Source of the DNA: Hemileia vastatrix
Lineage: Eukaryota > Basidiomycota > Pucciniomycetes > Pucciniales > Zaghouaniaceae
Reading direction: 5' to 3'
NCBI GenBank assembly: GCA_030280995.1
Contig: JASXTE010000001.1
Location: forward strand, 25,793,606 to 25,857,605
DNA length: 64,000 bases
Shown here: one piece after another, positions 45,658 through 57,643 of the stretch
How positions within the stretch are numbered: the stretch's first letter is position 1
Layout: each line of letters opens with the position of its first letter
The notes under the pieces: generated by a model
Database searches by the model: none
The model's input: the letters and a program-made list of their open reading frames with translations, nothing else
Told to the model about the DNA's origin: nothing
Made by a program: the position numbers and the translations under genes

Positions 45658-46937
45658 TGTCAGCCAGGCTATACCAGGATCCCAGTAAATTATATGTTAA
45701 TTTGTTGGACCTGTAAGAGGGCGTAAGAATTTTATTTTATGTATATAAATTAATATTTTATTGCATAATTAAATTATATAAGTATCTTATTAAAAATAAG
45801 TGTTATAATAATTTTATTGTTATCAAAATTTTTATACATTTAAATAAAGCACAATATACTTTATATTCTACAAATAATGGCGCATTTTTATGTATTTAAT
45901 AATTATAAATTAATAATTAATTAATTACAAAACATATATTATAATTATATATGTAAAATTGAATTATAATGTAATTAAGTTAATTAATTAATTTTATATA
46001 TTAAATACAACTTCATATATTATTAAACAATAATATTGGGCACTTCTTTTGACCCTTAATTGTGTCAGAAAAATATTATTAAATAAATTATAATACTTAT
46101 TTAATAACATAGTATTAAAATCCCCACTTTAAATTACAAATATCACTAAATTAATTATATGTTTCATTTAAACTAATGATTGAATTAATTACATAAATAA
46201 AACAACTAATTAAAATTGCTTTAAACTGGATTGAATTTATTATATGAATTTTTGGCGTGAAAATAATTTTATTTGTTTTACTTAAAACCTTTAGATGTCA
46301 CTATAATGTCTGTTTTTGATTATTTTACTCATTGTTCTCATGTTTCAGACTTACTTGGTTATTAATTATTTTAATTAAGTGTGTTGGGAAGTTATGGTAG
46401 GAAAATGGTTAATTACTCACAGGTTTTAGTCAATTGTTTCATATTTTTCTCTTAATAGTCATGTTTCATTTCTACTTTGTTATCTTTTTGTTTTAGCTTA
46501 TTTTTATTTTGTATTTACTGATTTTTGGCGCTTCAGGGGTCCCTTGGTCTATAAAAGGGCCTTGGGTAATCCCCTTTAATGGAATCACTTATTACACTCA
46601 CCTTTATTTAATACTAAATATTATACAAAAATTATTATTATTATTATTAGTAGTATCATAGTTCTAATATAAATATTAATAAATTTCTACGGTTGCTTTT
46701 AGTCTAATAATAGTAATAATGATTGCCGCTCATTAAAAGTAACTACTAGTCAAATAATTATATTATAATTTAAAACCCTTAATATTGTGTCAAAGTCCCC
46801 AAGAAATTCTCGTCACCTTCTTTTTTTTAAAATAATTTTAGCACTTGATTATATTTAAATCCCCTTTACATTACCTCTTTCCCTCCTCTCTATTTCCTCT
46901 TCTTCTTTTCCCCCCTCTTCTAGACGACCGGCTGACA
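45658..46937 (+). repeat. 3' LTR of element C
   Basis: 1280 bp, TATAAAAG at 46550-46557, ends GACCGGCTGACA followed by AGTAT. Confidence 0.95.
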
Positions 46938-46942
46938 AGTAT

Positions 46943-48517
46943 AGTCAATCATTAAGTTTACAGGCAAAAAATCTTTATTCATCAAATAAACTAAGCTAAG
47001 AGGATGTAAATTTTTCCTAAAAAAACAAATAAAAAATTTGAAAATTCTCAGGGATGATTTCTCACTGAAGGTTGATGGAATCATTAATAGAATTCTCCAG
47101 TCACTCAAAACGGTATTTTTCTGTCTTAAACTCAACCTGAAACTTTTCAAGATGTAATTCTGTGCTTAATTTTTTTCTCATTATGAATTTGATCTGGATG
47201 ATAATCCTTCAATTAAAGTGCACTCAAGTATTCATGCCATCATTGAAACGATATGTGAAACAGTTACCAGAAAAAGAAAAGTCTCTGCAGTGTAATGAAG
47301 ATCTTTACACTAAGTCTTAAAAAGAAAAAAAGACCACCAGTTACAAACCAAAAAAAAATATTTCTATATAATGTGTTTGTTGATTGGAATTTGATGAAGC
47401 TGAAGCAGAAGGATTTTGATGAAGGGACTCAAAAGTGCAAATCTTTTAGAAGATCAGATTGAAATGTAATGGATGACTTCTGGGAAGGCAAGTTTTGGAA
47501 GAATTCCCCTGAAGATTCAAATGCTTCAGAAGATGGCTATTCTGCTTTTGCTTTGACTTCAGGAAATTTTGTGTTCAGCTTATATGTGGACTGGTTCTGG
47601 CCCAGAGGTAATAAGATTTGAATTCACAAGAAATCTGTTGGGTTTATTATTCTTATTTGTATGAGCTTACCAACATCTGAACAATATTGCAAAGAAAAAA
47701 AATTTTATTCTCAATAATACCAGGTCCAAATGAGCCAAAAAGTGAACAATTTTATCATCTTTTAAAACATTTAGTTGATGAATTAAAAGTACTTTGGGAA
47801 GGAATATAGTTCAGCTCCACATATTCTCATCCTGAAGGTGAGAAAATACAAGCTGCAATCTTCCCACTAATTTCAGATATTCCACCACTTCAAAAAGTAG
47901 GAGGCTTTGCTGGATACTAAGAAGCATGATTTTTTTCTTTCTGTTTTTTATCAATTAATGAAAATGATGAGTACAATGTGAATAAATTTCCTTGTTGGAC
48001 CCAAGAGAAGCACATGAAACATGCAAATAAATGGAAAAATCTATCAACACATTGGGAAAAAGAAAATTTGTTTTAGAGCATGGTGTCCCCTGGAGTGCTT
48101 TGAATGAATCGAGCTACTGGATACCAATAGAATAATGTGCTTTGGATATGATACATTTCCATATGCTCGGTAATCTTAAGGATCATAGCAGGATGTTTTT
48201 ACAAATTGAAGATGCAGAAATTGATCTTTAAAAGAAGTTGAATGAGGAGAATTGGAATATTAAAGATTTGTATGATTCAGTTTATTCAGAGAAAGATGTA
48301 AGAAGTTCTCAAAAGCGGTAGTATGAATCTGATCAAAAAAATATGTGGGAATTTTTATTGTCCAGGAGTGGTAGTATGCAACCTTTAACTGAGTTAAATC
48401 TTAAAATGATAGCAAGTGAAATAGGTGTCAATTTAAGGAAGTGTGAAAAATCCAATAGTTATTTCCTCAGATCACAATCTCAGTCAAACTCTTCAAGCAT
48501 ATTTTTTGATAACTTGA
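46943..48517 (+). pseudogene. Tnp2/Plavaka-like transposase gene, middle part
   Basis: Key blocks with stops between them: DDFWEGKFWKNSPED, then GNFVFSLYVDWFWPRGNKI (about 47565-47620), the counterpart of FNVDWFNPFGNK in basidiomycete Tnp2 proteins. Later EHGVPWSALNESSYWIPI and ALDMIHFHMLGNL (about 48080-48175) parallel HGIRWS...LPYWDP and DxMHNLFLG. An intact last exon-like stretch (48343 onward) ends at the TGA duplication of the CACTA-like insertion, after SSSIFFDNL. The catalytic Asp context reads DWF as expected, but the gene is dead. Confidence 0.65.
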
Positions 48518-48715
48518 CACAGGGTGAAACTTAAGAGGACTTGTAGGCAAGTTGTTTTTTAGTGATCTCATAGTAACTCATGAATTAATCCCTGAGGAAC
48601 CTTTTTGAGGGTTATATGAGTAGAAATCCATCAAGTAAAGATATTTTTTAAACACTTGTAGATTTCTTTGATACCATCCCTTGCCAAAAGCATGATTCAA
48701 GCACTATGCAATATA

Positions 48716-48949
48716 GGGGGTGGACTTGCTAGCAAGTCCTCAACCTGAACTCAGATGGAACTCAGATGGAACTCAGACTGAACTCATACCGAACCCATAC
48801 TGAACTCTACTTGAACACCCACCTAAAACTGTTCTGCTGAGTGGTGTTCATCCCTGATTGTATGGTTCCTTTATCAATAGCTCAATGTGTGTTCAATCTG
48901 TGGTGAGTTTGGGTCCAAGGTTGCAGACTCACTAGCAATTCTGCCCCCC
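48716..48949. repeat. MITE-3 complete copy (about 234 bp)
   Basis: Left GGGGGTGGACTTGCTAGCAA, right CTAGCAATTCTGCCCCCC, inverted. ATA flanks both sides. Short GAACTCAGA(T/C)TG units repeat inside the left half. Confidence 0.75.
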
Positions 48950-48959
48950 ATATTGTGTG

Positions 48960-49170
48960 GTGAAGGAAATATGACATATACTTTATTTAATATTCAATAT
49001 GCATGCAAAATGCATATTTAATAATCATTCATAATGTATATTAAATATAGATGCAGAATGCATATTCAATATGAATAAAATTTGTAAAAAATTTGCAAAA
49101 AATATTTTATGCAATATGTTTCAAATATGCATATGCAATATGCATATTATACATTTATTCAATATGAAGT
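48960..49170. repeat. ATGCAT-rich simple repeat
   Basis: Many overlapping ATGCATATT, CAATATGCAT and AATATGCATA units; no gene. Confidence 0.6.
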
Positions 49171-50279
49171 GTTATTTGGTCATGAATATGACCGTCAAAC
49201 CAAAATCACAATTGCCCTCATGAGTTTTTACACTTGACTAGTAGTATGGGGAATAAAAGATAAGGTCAAGCAGTAAAAAAATACTGTGTGGATTCATTTT
49301 TGGGCAGTGCAAATCAGAAGTGCAGAATTATGGTTGGTGCCCATAATTTAATATGATTATTTAATATTGAAGAGGTATTTTTAATATTGGAAATGACTTT
49401 TGGTCAGTTGGTATTTGATCTAGCTGTGCCATGGTCTTTTCTCAGTATTGTCATTACTCCTTAATATTATTGATTGATTTTCAATATTGACATTTCATTT
49501 TGGTTGCTTTTGAAGTTGGCTCTATTTTAAAACTGTTGAGATAATTTTATACTTGACTTGCATTAATGCTAGTGAAGTATAAATTAAGTAATTAAAATTT
49601 TAAACTTTTATTATGAGTACATGTTGGGTACAGTTATATCAAGATCATCATCACTCAAATAAAATACTTGATTATATATCATGATGGCTGAGTTATTGAA
49701 TAATTTTAGATGTTGATAAAGGTTTTAGGTCATATTTTCAGGGGCTTGTTGCCTGGTTGGGTTCTGTCTCCATTTTAAAAACATAATATATTTGATAATA
49801 ATGAGATGATTATATATACAGTGCTCTGAAAACTGTGTCTCAAGTATATGGTGTATTTCATGTAATAAATTTTTGTCCTCCATCTTACTCACAACAATTT
49901 TGAAATGTTGTGTTCTAATGCCTTGGTTAACTCTGCAGATAGGCCAATCTTTGTTTCCTCTATAGCACTTGCTAATCCACAGTGCCACACCCTCATTAAG
50001 GATGATATTCCTTTTGAAGGACACAGAAATTTCGACACTATGCAGAAGCCAGAGTTCAAAAACAGTGGGATGATTTTGTAATTGATTTGGTTTACATGAT
50101 TAATGATTAAATATTTTAAAACCTGACATATGCTACCAAAGTACAAGTGAATTCAGTAAAATAAAGTATGTGGGTTGAATTATTTTTAAATAATTCCATC
50201 ATGTAATGTAGCTCTTCACAAATTGGAAAGGAAATTATATGTGAAAACCTGTTAAAATTCTTTCTTTTTTCCTTCTGTA
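49171..50279. other. CACTA-like element interior, no recognised gene
   Basis: Two small minus-strand ORFs (50024-49725, 50146-49889) overlap; neither resembles a family I know. AATATT is frequent around 49350-49500. Confidence 0.4.
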
Positions 50280-50564
50280 GCACTTTTTTGGCCCCCAGGG
50301 GCGCCCCACTCAGCCCCCCTGGTTACTCAGAAGGGCCTTTAAAGTTAACTTCATGTATGTCTTTTGTGTTCCCATTTTCCCCAAATATCTCCTTGTGGGT
50401 TATACTCAGCCATTTTCCTCACCCTATATATCCTGAGCTTTATTGCACTCTCATGACTCCAGCCCAATACACCATGCTTCTGTAGGATACTCCCAATATT
50501 CCTCATTTTCCATAATCACCTACTCTTGCACCCTTTTGCTTTTGGGGTGTGTGCCAGAAGAGAT

Positions 50565-50880
50565 TCTGTGTCTTTTCAGTACGTGACCCTTAGAATGGGG
50601 GTGTCAGGAAATGGGTCAAAGGGATCACAAGTCAAGAAACTTCTTTTTCATCTGACACAAGGGTGCCTGGGAGCCAGCACCAGTTCACATGCTGAAAAGA
50701 CACAGCGTCTTTTCAGCATGTAACTTGAGAGTGAGGATGTAAGGAATTGGGTCAAGTAGATCACAAGTGAAGCAACTTGTGATTCATCTCACACAAGGGT
50801 GCATGTGAGCAAGTACAAAGTCATGTTCTGAGAAGACACAGTGTCTTTTCAGCACATGAACTGGTACTGGCTCTCATTAC
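50565..50880 (+). repeat. Tandem repeat, period about 141 bp, with hairpin junctions
   Basis: Two full units and a partial third begin GTGTCTTTTCAG. They share GGAA(A/T)TGGGTCAA, GATCACAAGT, ACACAAGGGTGC and GAAAAGACACAG (GAGAAGACACAG in the second unit). Successive unit ends and starts form hairpins. The tract is GC-richer than its surroundings. Confidence 0.85.
50689..50719. repeat. Perfect hairpin, 13-bp arms
   Basis: ATGCTGAAAAGAC, ACAGC loop, GTCTTTTCAGCAT. A second, slightly imperfect version lies at about 50827-50853. Confidence 0.9.
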
Positions 50881-50903
50881 ATCTTGTTGTTTTTTTTACT
50901 TTT

Positions 50904-50932
50904 TATATACATATATATATATATATATATAT
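50904..50932. repeat. (AT)n microsatellite
   Basis: Uninterrupted AT dinucleotides from 50911, preceded by TATATAC. Confidence 0.9.
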
Positions 50933-51840
50933 CCTACTTTCCCCTCCTCTTGCTTCCCTTGTCTTACTTCATGCACATCAGTTTTTAATTCTCTCTTTCT
51001 TCCCATAATTTATTTTCACCTAATAAAAAATGAAGTAAATGTAAAAGATGATTTGAGATTTCCATCAATTATCTTAAAACTAAACTAAAAAGAAAAGGCA
51101 AAAAATGAAAAAAAAAATTGTAGAAATTTTAAACTCCAAATTGATTATGTTGATACAACTGACCAAAATTGATTAAAGGAAAAAAAAGATAAAGAAGAAA
51201 CATAAAGAAGTAAAGAAGAAGAAATATAGAGAATTTTAAACAGAAAGTTAATGATTCTGTAAGATTCATAAAACAAAATGATAGTAAAAATATCTACAGT
51301 AGTTAAAACTGCCATTTTTAAAAAAAAGAATTAAAGAACCAAAAAATCAAAAAATTAAAAAATCAAAAATATCTAGGTTAGTCTTAGTTTCCAATTAATT
51401 GCTTTGAAATTCAAGAAATTAAAAAATTAAAAAAAATTAAAATATCTAGATAAGCTATAACTGGGTATTTTTCTTTGGAGCTTGTGTTTGGAAAGGTGAG
51501 TCACAGTGCATGAGTTCAGAGTTAAATATAAGAGCATATTTAGATTAATAGGAGAGATTCTCAGCTCAAGATAATGGGAGTAAAGAGTGGGAAGATTGAT
51601 GAAGCAGGAAAACATGAGTGATCAGTTAGGGTGGAAGAAGTGATTGGAAGTCATTGGATTCAAGAAAATGGTCCTACCCTTGTCTGGAGCACCAAAATAA
51701 GGTCAAATACTGGTAAGGTCCTTTTTACTTTGTGTCAAAATAAATTTTGAGGATTATTTTAGTAATTTTCACACTCCTTGTGGGACTACTGGAGTTACTA
51801 CTGAAGTTACTCTGGGGGTTGTCTGAGAAATAAAAAAATG
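50933..51840. other. CACTA-like element right part, no gene
   Basis: A-rich with runs such as AAAAAATCAAAAAATTAAAAA; no convincing ORF. Ends in the right terminal repeat. Confidence 0.45.
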
Positions 51841-51875
51841 ACTTGCCTACAAGTTGTCTTATATTTTACCCTGTG

Positions 51876-53196
51876 TGATTGGTATCTGCTTTAGTTCAAG
51901 TTATAATTTTCAAAGTCAAACTAAAGGTAAATCATCAAAAATAGCTAGTGAACACTCTTCTGAGGGGTTACAAAAGACAGCTAAGGGAAATGAAAATTCT
52001 TTGAGTAAAGAAGTAGGAGATTCTGAAAAATATTTAGACCCTAGATTGACATGAGATGAATTGCTAGTGGTTAGGAAGGTTATTTAGAATACAATAACTC
52101 CTTCTTGGTTTATGCGGGTACTAAAAAAATTGGGATCAAAAACTGGAGGTTCACTCAAGGCAGCTGAGTGGCATGTACTGTATAATGTTTATTATCTACT
52201 TGCATTAATACCACTTTGGTTCCAGAAAGCTTTATCACAGAGATGCTCAATGGGCTTAGAATCATGGTCCAGAGAATTAATAAAACTAAATTAATTGAAA
52301 ACTTTGATTTCAATAACAAACTTTCTAACCTGGAAGAAAACATCAAAAGATTAGGTGAAAGATTTAGAAAAACTTCATTTTGAACACTGTCAATGTCTTC
52401 AGAGTGGATGGAAACATCAGAGGATAAAGCCAAACCCCACCTAACTCAGCATTTCCCCAATGTGATAAAATAATTTGAGCCACCTACTTACACTGCTGCA
52501 TGGGCAGCTGAAAGAATAAATGGTAAACTTTTAAGTATTCCAAATAATCATCATTCTGGTATGTCAACATGAAATTTTTCATTGAATATTTTTATCAATT
52601 ATTAATATCCTATTTGTGTGTTAGATGAGGTATTAAAAATGATTCTCAAGTAATGGAATTTCAAGACAGCTCTAATGCAGAATGATAAAGAAAAAAATAT
52701 GGAGCTGAACAAAGATGAAAAATTGCTGAAATTTTGGATAGTGTGGATGAGTGTATTAGGTTGGATGAAGAAATTTTTCAAAAATGGGAAAAAGCACAAA
52801 TTAAAAAAGATAGTATGAGGCAGAGGTTGTCATTTTCAGAGATCAAAGTTGAAAGAGTGGTATGGAAAATCAACCATCAAATTCAAGTATTTGGATGATT
52901 GGAGTTTTGGTCATATTGATATGTTATTCATATCAGAAGAGGACAAGGGAGAAGTTTGGGAAATTATTAGTCCTTTCAAAGAAATCCTGCCTAGAAAAAC
53001 ACACAAGGACCCTAATGAGAGTAATACTCTTCTAAATAGCAGAGTACTCAGGGATTCTAAGGCAGCTTCAATTGTTGTTAGTGAAAATTCAATAATAGGA
53101 CATGCAGCCATCCTGAAACATCAGAGAGGAACTTTAGGTATGAAAGAGAAGATTATTACATCTGTTGAGTTGAGATCTATTTTAAGTCAAAACTAA
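51876..53196 (+). pseudogene. Tnp2/Plavaka-like transposase gene, C-terminal part
   Basis: Continues in frame from 48517 as IGICFSSSYNFQSQTKGK. A block ITPSWFMRVLKKLGSKTGGS with LKAAEWHVLYNVYYLLALIP (about 52080-52220) parallels the PSW...NLG...GKLKADQWR...LP...LW region near the C-terminus of basidiomycete Tnp2 proteins. The last open segment (52849-53196) holds FKYLDDWSFGHIDMLF and IIGHAAILKHQRGTLG, resembling the usual VIGHVAV...GTxG ending. Several stops lie between. Confidence 0.6.
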
Positions 53197-53730
53197 GTAC
53201 TCTGAATATGGGAATTTTGAATTAATTTTGATTCTTTGGAATTTGGAAGGAATGGTAATGCAAGCAAAGTGATGAATGGAATAATTTTGGGTGGAGAATG
53301 AGAGAATAAACATTTTTTTGATTGAGAGATGTATTACAACGTTATATAAATAATTAGTTGAATAATTACATTTACCACTCACAATTATGAGTTATAAAAT
53401 ATTAAGTTTATAAGAATACAACAAAGATGAAAAAAATTGAAAATTTAATAAGTAATGTGGAAAGTATAAATAATACTAATTTCAGTTTAGGAACTCAATT
53501 TTCAGCCTAATTCAAAACCTCATTATAAATTTTTCATCTGATTATTTTGTAACACTATTAAACAAATTCTTGTAAAGGATTAAAATATGGACCAAGATTT
53601 TAATATTAGTAAGAAATTATTATCTACTAAATCATTCTTCCAAGTTAATCATTCAATATTTTAAATTGAACTTCAAATTCCCAAAAAATAGGTCAATTTT
53701 TATAATCTATTACTGATAATAGAACTATGG
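53197..53730. other. No gene recognised
   Basis: AT-rich spacer after the Tnp2-like remnant. Confidence 0.45.
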
Positions 53731-55320
53731 ATATGGATGTGGATTACAAAAGTCCAATTACAGAGGCTAAGCATAATACTAGCAACTCCTACTGTGGTCC
53801 TTCTACATATACATCTAACAAGAAAAGGAAGAAAAATGATTGGCATGAAAATTGAGACAAGAAGACAAATCAAAATGAGACTTCTTAGAATGCTGAATTT
53901 TTTGCAGGCTTACTGAATGATTTCCTTCCCATGACTACTGAAGAAAACACAAATGAAACTGAATCTTCAATTTGAGTGCTTAACATTATTTTGATAAATG
54001 AAAATGTACTATTAATGGCTGATTTTAATTTTTTCCCAGTTTTGTAGACACTTTTGATCCAAAGCTACAAATTAATATTAAGGAGCAAAAAAAGGAAGCA
54101 GCTGAGAGAAGAAAAGAAGAGGGTTTTTATGAAAAAATTTATAAAATCAATCTTCAAAGCAAGAAATGTACCCTGAAGTTCTTAAACAATTAGTCAGAAT
54201 ATTAACCACTTCCTAAGAGTGTGGCTGGGTGGCTGGACACAGCGGATTCATTATCCAGAAATACCAACTGAAGAGGAGGTTAAAAATTGAATTAATTGGT
54301 TTCAGAACAAGAAGAATATCCTTCAAAAGTCAATTGAAAAAGTTTTTTCAACTCATCAGTCAAAAACTGCTTCTGATAAAGATTATTTAGCCAGAACTTC
54401 AGCTTCTCACATTGGAGCAAAGTTTTTTTACCTGCTTTTCAGTCTTCAAGTAATTTATTGATAATTCCAGTTGGTCCACCAGTTCCAATGTCATTGAAGA
54501 AAAATCTTGAGCAGACTTTACAAGAAAAAGTATTTCCAAGGCTTACTTTTGAATCGTCATGCAAATAATTTTCAGGATCAGTCTGGAATCAGGTAGTATC
54601 ATAAATTTTGGCAGAATTTGCATTGACGTGGCTAAAGACAGTGAATTGGGTGTAAACAGAGAAATTCAAATTTGTTTCAATTGTCATTGAACAGTGGGTT
54701 TTAAATAAAGGTGAAGAATTGAGGAAGTATAAAGGAAGAGAAGATACTTCTCTAGCTGATATTAAGAAGATAAACAATTCAAAGGCACAAGTGCAAAGAT
54801 ACTGAGAAAAAGTGAGGATTTTCATAAAAATCTTTCAAAATGATAACTACTAACAAAATATTATTTTATTTAAAATTTTACATAACCAAAGATGTTGGAA
54901 AATATTGGAAAAATACTGCCATTAAATGAAGATTTTATTTCCCTCTTTTTGAAAACAGAATGCATGTCAGATATAGAGGAAGAAAAAGATCCTAAGAAGC
55001 CTCCCATATGTGCTATACCAGCATGGAGAAGCCAACAACTCACTCAGTGTATTTATTTTCTTGATAAAGTAGCCTCCTCATTAGCAACAAATCAAAGGGC
55101 TCTTCTTTAGTATAAAAAGACATATGATTGCTCTTCTAAAAAATCTTTGAAAAATGGTGTAATTAATGTTCCTAAAAATTTACCAAAAAATTTTTATTTA
55201 ATTAATTTTAAAAAGTCTAAATCAGATTGAAAGTGATATTCTTTCTGCTAAGAAAGAAGTTAATCTAGAAAAGATTTATTCAAGCTTGAATAACCTATCT
55301 AAATAGTTATACTTTTAAAA
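53731..55320 (+). pseudogene. Second degenerate rust-type repeat gene, family uncertain
   Basis: A start-like MDMDVDYKSPITEAKHNTSN with a KKRKKN nuclear-localisation-like stretch is followed by a charged helix (KEQKKEAAERRKEEGFYEK, about 54090). Near the end is TECMSDIEEEKDPKKPPICA, followed by PAWRSQQLTQCIYFLDKVAS and LPKNFYLINF (about 54955-55210). I associate the SD-E...PAWRS...LP-NFY order with multicopy basidiomycete transposon-linked proteins. It could belong to a KDZ- or Tnp2-type unit. Many stops. Confidence 0.35.
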
Positions 55321-57062
55321 ATCTTTTTCATATATCATATAATAAATATATTTTTTACTTTAGATATTACTTAGTTGTTGTTAAAGGGGATTAATGCAAA
55401 AATTTTCTTAATTAATTGGGGAAATTTTTGCCTGATTTAAGTATAAAAAGTAAGAAAAACAATTTTTTATTTGAAAATGTATGATTTAATGTACATGGGC
55501 CAAAGTTAAAGTGAAATTTATTAAGTTGTAATTATTGTATTCTATTGATAGAACAATTAAGTGTGTATATGTTTGATTGTGTCATATAGGTACATATGGA
55601 ACTATGCATTTTGTAACAAATGCTTTAGATAATCAAAGTGATCAAATAAATGCAACAATGGAATAAAAAAAGTCTTATGCTAATTATGCATTAAATTTAA
55701 TGAATCGTAGACAAGCAAAGGTTGTTATACCTGCATTAAGAAGCAAAAATGTGAACGTGTATTCTTTCACCAAATGCTTAGTTCCTTTTCAATTTCCATA
55801 AATAAATTCAACAAATATTAAATATAATTTTGAGTACCTATCTTTATTTGGAACAAATCTTCATACTAGCCATTTTATAATAGTAAAGTTAATTATGATG
55901 TTACATATTTTTTTCATAGCAAAATTTTGAAATATTTCTCTTAAAAAATGTTACAGTTCCCTCTTAACTCATGCTGAAATCATTCTGTGATCAGTTTGAA
56001 CACAGGTGGGATATTTTTGTGGGGCACTGTTCAGAGCAATTTTAAAATTTATCAGGTGAATTTTAAATAATTTTACAAAAAAAAGGTTTTTAATCGTTAA
56101 AGTTTTTAGTGCATATTCCAGAGGCTTTGTGGAAATCTTCAATTAATTTTAAATGTTGTGTATGAGGTATGTTAGAAAGTTTAATGTGTGAAAAATACTT
56201 TTATTTGAAGATTGATCATCCAGCTCATGTATAATTATCAAAGGATTTAATGCTTAGCTATATAATTATGTACAACGCAATGTTTAGTTTGGAATTAATT
56301 TTGCTTGTCCATTCTTAAAAAGGTAATCCATAGTAGCTAAGCCATGTAGATTGCAGTTCCAATCACAAATTTCAAATTGCATAATAGTTTTCTCAGGGAA
56401 AAACATTACCATTTTTTAAGAATGATGGATTCAAAAATTATATAAGAGTTTCAGATATCAAATAATTATCAAATCATCCCGCATTTCTCTAAATAAATCA
56501 AAACATTGTTGGTCTAAAAGATTTTCTCCAATTGATAAACTAGTAGAATTTATATAACTCATCTATTAATAAAGATTATTGTGCTCTTCAATCAAATTTT
56601 TAATAATCTTTAAACAGGTCACACACATGCTTCCAGAAATCATCCACCTCATTGTCAGGATATAAGAAAAATGCAACACCATAACCAGGTTAGTAACAAG
56701 TCATTGATTAAGAAATACTTTTGGGAAAGCTTATATTTCATTATGTATGTAGATGCTCAAGCAATAAAAGAAAACTTTTACAAGAATGCCTCTTTCAAAA
56801 AAATTTCTCTCCAATAAAACCATCTATTACAATCAGCATCAAAGGAGCCAGAACTTCAGTTGGGAATTATTGAGATTAAAGCTGAAGAGTACCATTCCAA
56901 ACTCAATTTGATAAAGGAACAAGCAGCATCTTTTTTTCAGGATCTGGAAGAAATGAGGTTTCAAGAGGCATATGTGAAGTCGGAATCATCATTTCTTACC
57001 TTTGTTAAAATTCAAAAAAATAGGTTAATATTTTATTTTAATTGATTAATTCATTTTTTTAA
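55321..57062. other. No confident gene
   Basis: AT-rich. A 61-aa coiled-coil-like plus ORF (56860-57045) abuts the truncated end of element D; unassigned. Confidence 0.4.
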
Positions 57063-57490
57063 TTTTCCATGAATTTTAATCTATTAGATGAGGTACTCAA
57101 AGATGGTGTAAGATTTAATAATACTCTTTCTGTATTATTTTTTGACTCTCTAGAGAATTTTTCCAATTTTTCAATTCTTACTAACAATTTGCTAATGATT
57201 TTTGATTCCATTGGATTTTCTTTTAAAAAATATTCAATTTTTTGGTTTCAAACTCAGAACACTCATCATCACGATCAAGATTTACTTCATTTGATTCCAT
57301 TTTAATATTACTAGTATTATCCTTGTGATCAATAAAACTATGTACATTGTCACAATGTAAAGATAAATTTAAAATTTTACTTTCAAATGAATAATCTTTA
57401 AAATCCTTATCAATTATATTTTATAAATCCCTATCAATCTCACTACCTATGAGTAATTTATTGTTAGTGTCATATAATTGATAATGAGAA
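57063..57490 (-). pseudogene. Gag N-terminal fragment of element D
   Basis: Nucleotide-level match to B 28085-28520, including the region equivalent to the ESKIISKLLLRIEKL coiled coil. The junction to the nested ORF reads TTGGTAAG. Truncated at about 57063. Confidence 0.7.
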
Positions 57491-57643
57491 GATGGATGAC
57501 TTACCAAGTTCTTACTCCATTTCCCCTGCCTCTCCTTTCATTTCCCATGTAAGGGTGACTTCTGGAACCCTGCTGTGGAGGGTTTTTTAGTTTTGGGTGT
57601 ACCAGTACCATTTCTATTTTCTGACTGTTATCTTTTGATCCTC

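Larger units (their letters stand above)
37545..46937 (+). mobile_element. Ty3/Gypsy chromovirus-type retrotransposon C, complete
   Basis: Two 1280-bp LTRs with TGTCAG...CTGACA ends, AGTAT target duplication (37540-37544, 46938-46942), primer-binding site, repeated leader motifs, leader ORF, nested +1 ORF, Gag-Pol and a purine tract. LTRs differ at roughly 30 or more sites by eye (2-3%), so it is older than B. Gag-Pol has six stops and one frameshift. Confidence 0.95.
48518..51875. mobile_element. CACTA-like element inserted in the Tnp2-like gene
   Basis: Left end CACAGGGTGAAACTTAAGAG with ACTTGTAGGCAAGT; right end ACTTGCCTACAAGT with TTTTACCCTGTG. The ends are inverted over about 38 bases. 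A 3-bp TGA duplication flanks it (48515-48517, 51876-51878), as in CACTA elements. Removing element plus one TGA joins TTG A to TT GGT in frame (DNL then IGIC). The inside holds no recognised transposase; it contains a MITE-3, ATGCAT-rich sequence and a hairpin tandem repeat. Probably non-autonomous. Confidence 0.8.

Noticed and set aside
25470..46937. RIP-type mutation as the cause of stops in B and C
   Set aside because: Several stops arise from TAT to TAA/TAG or Glu to stop changes, not C-to-T transitions; no general bias visible by eye.
48716..48949. CRISPR-like array from repeated GAACTCAGA units
   Set aside because: Units are short, degenerate and contiguous without spacers, within a MITE in a eukaryotic genome.
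57069..57305. Plus-strand ORF of 78 aa
   Set aside because: Antisense shadow of the D Gag fragment; the same shadow exists on the minus strand of B at 28264-28560.
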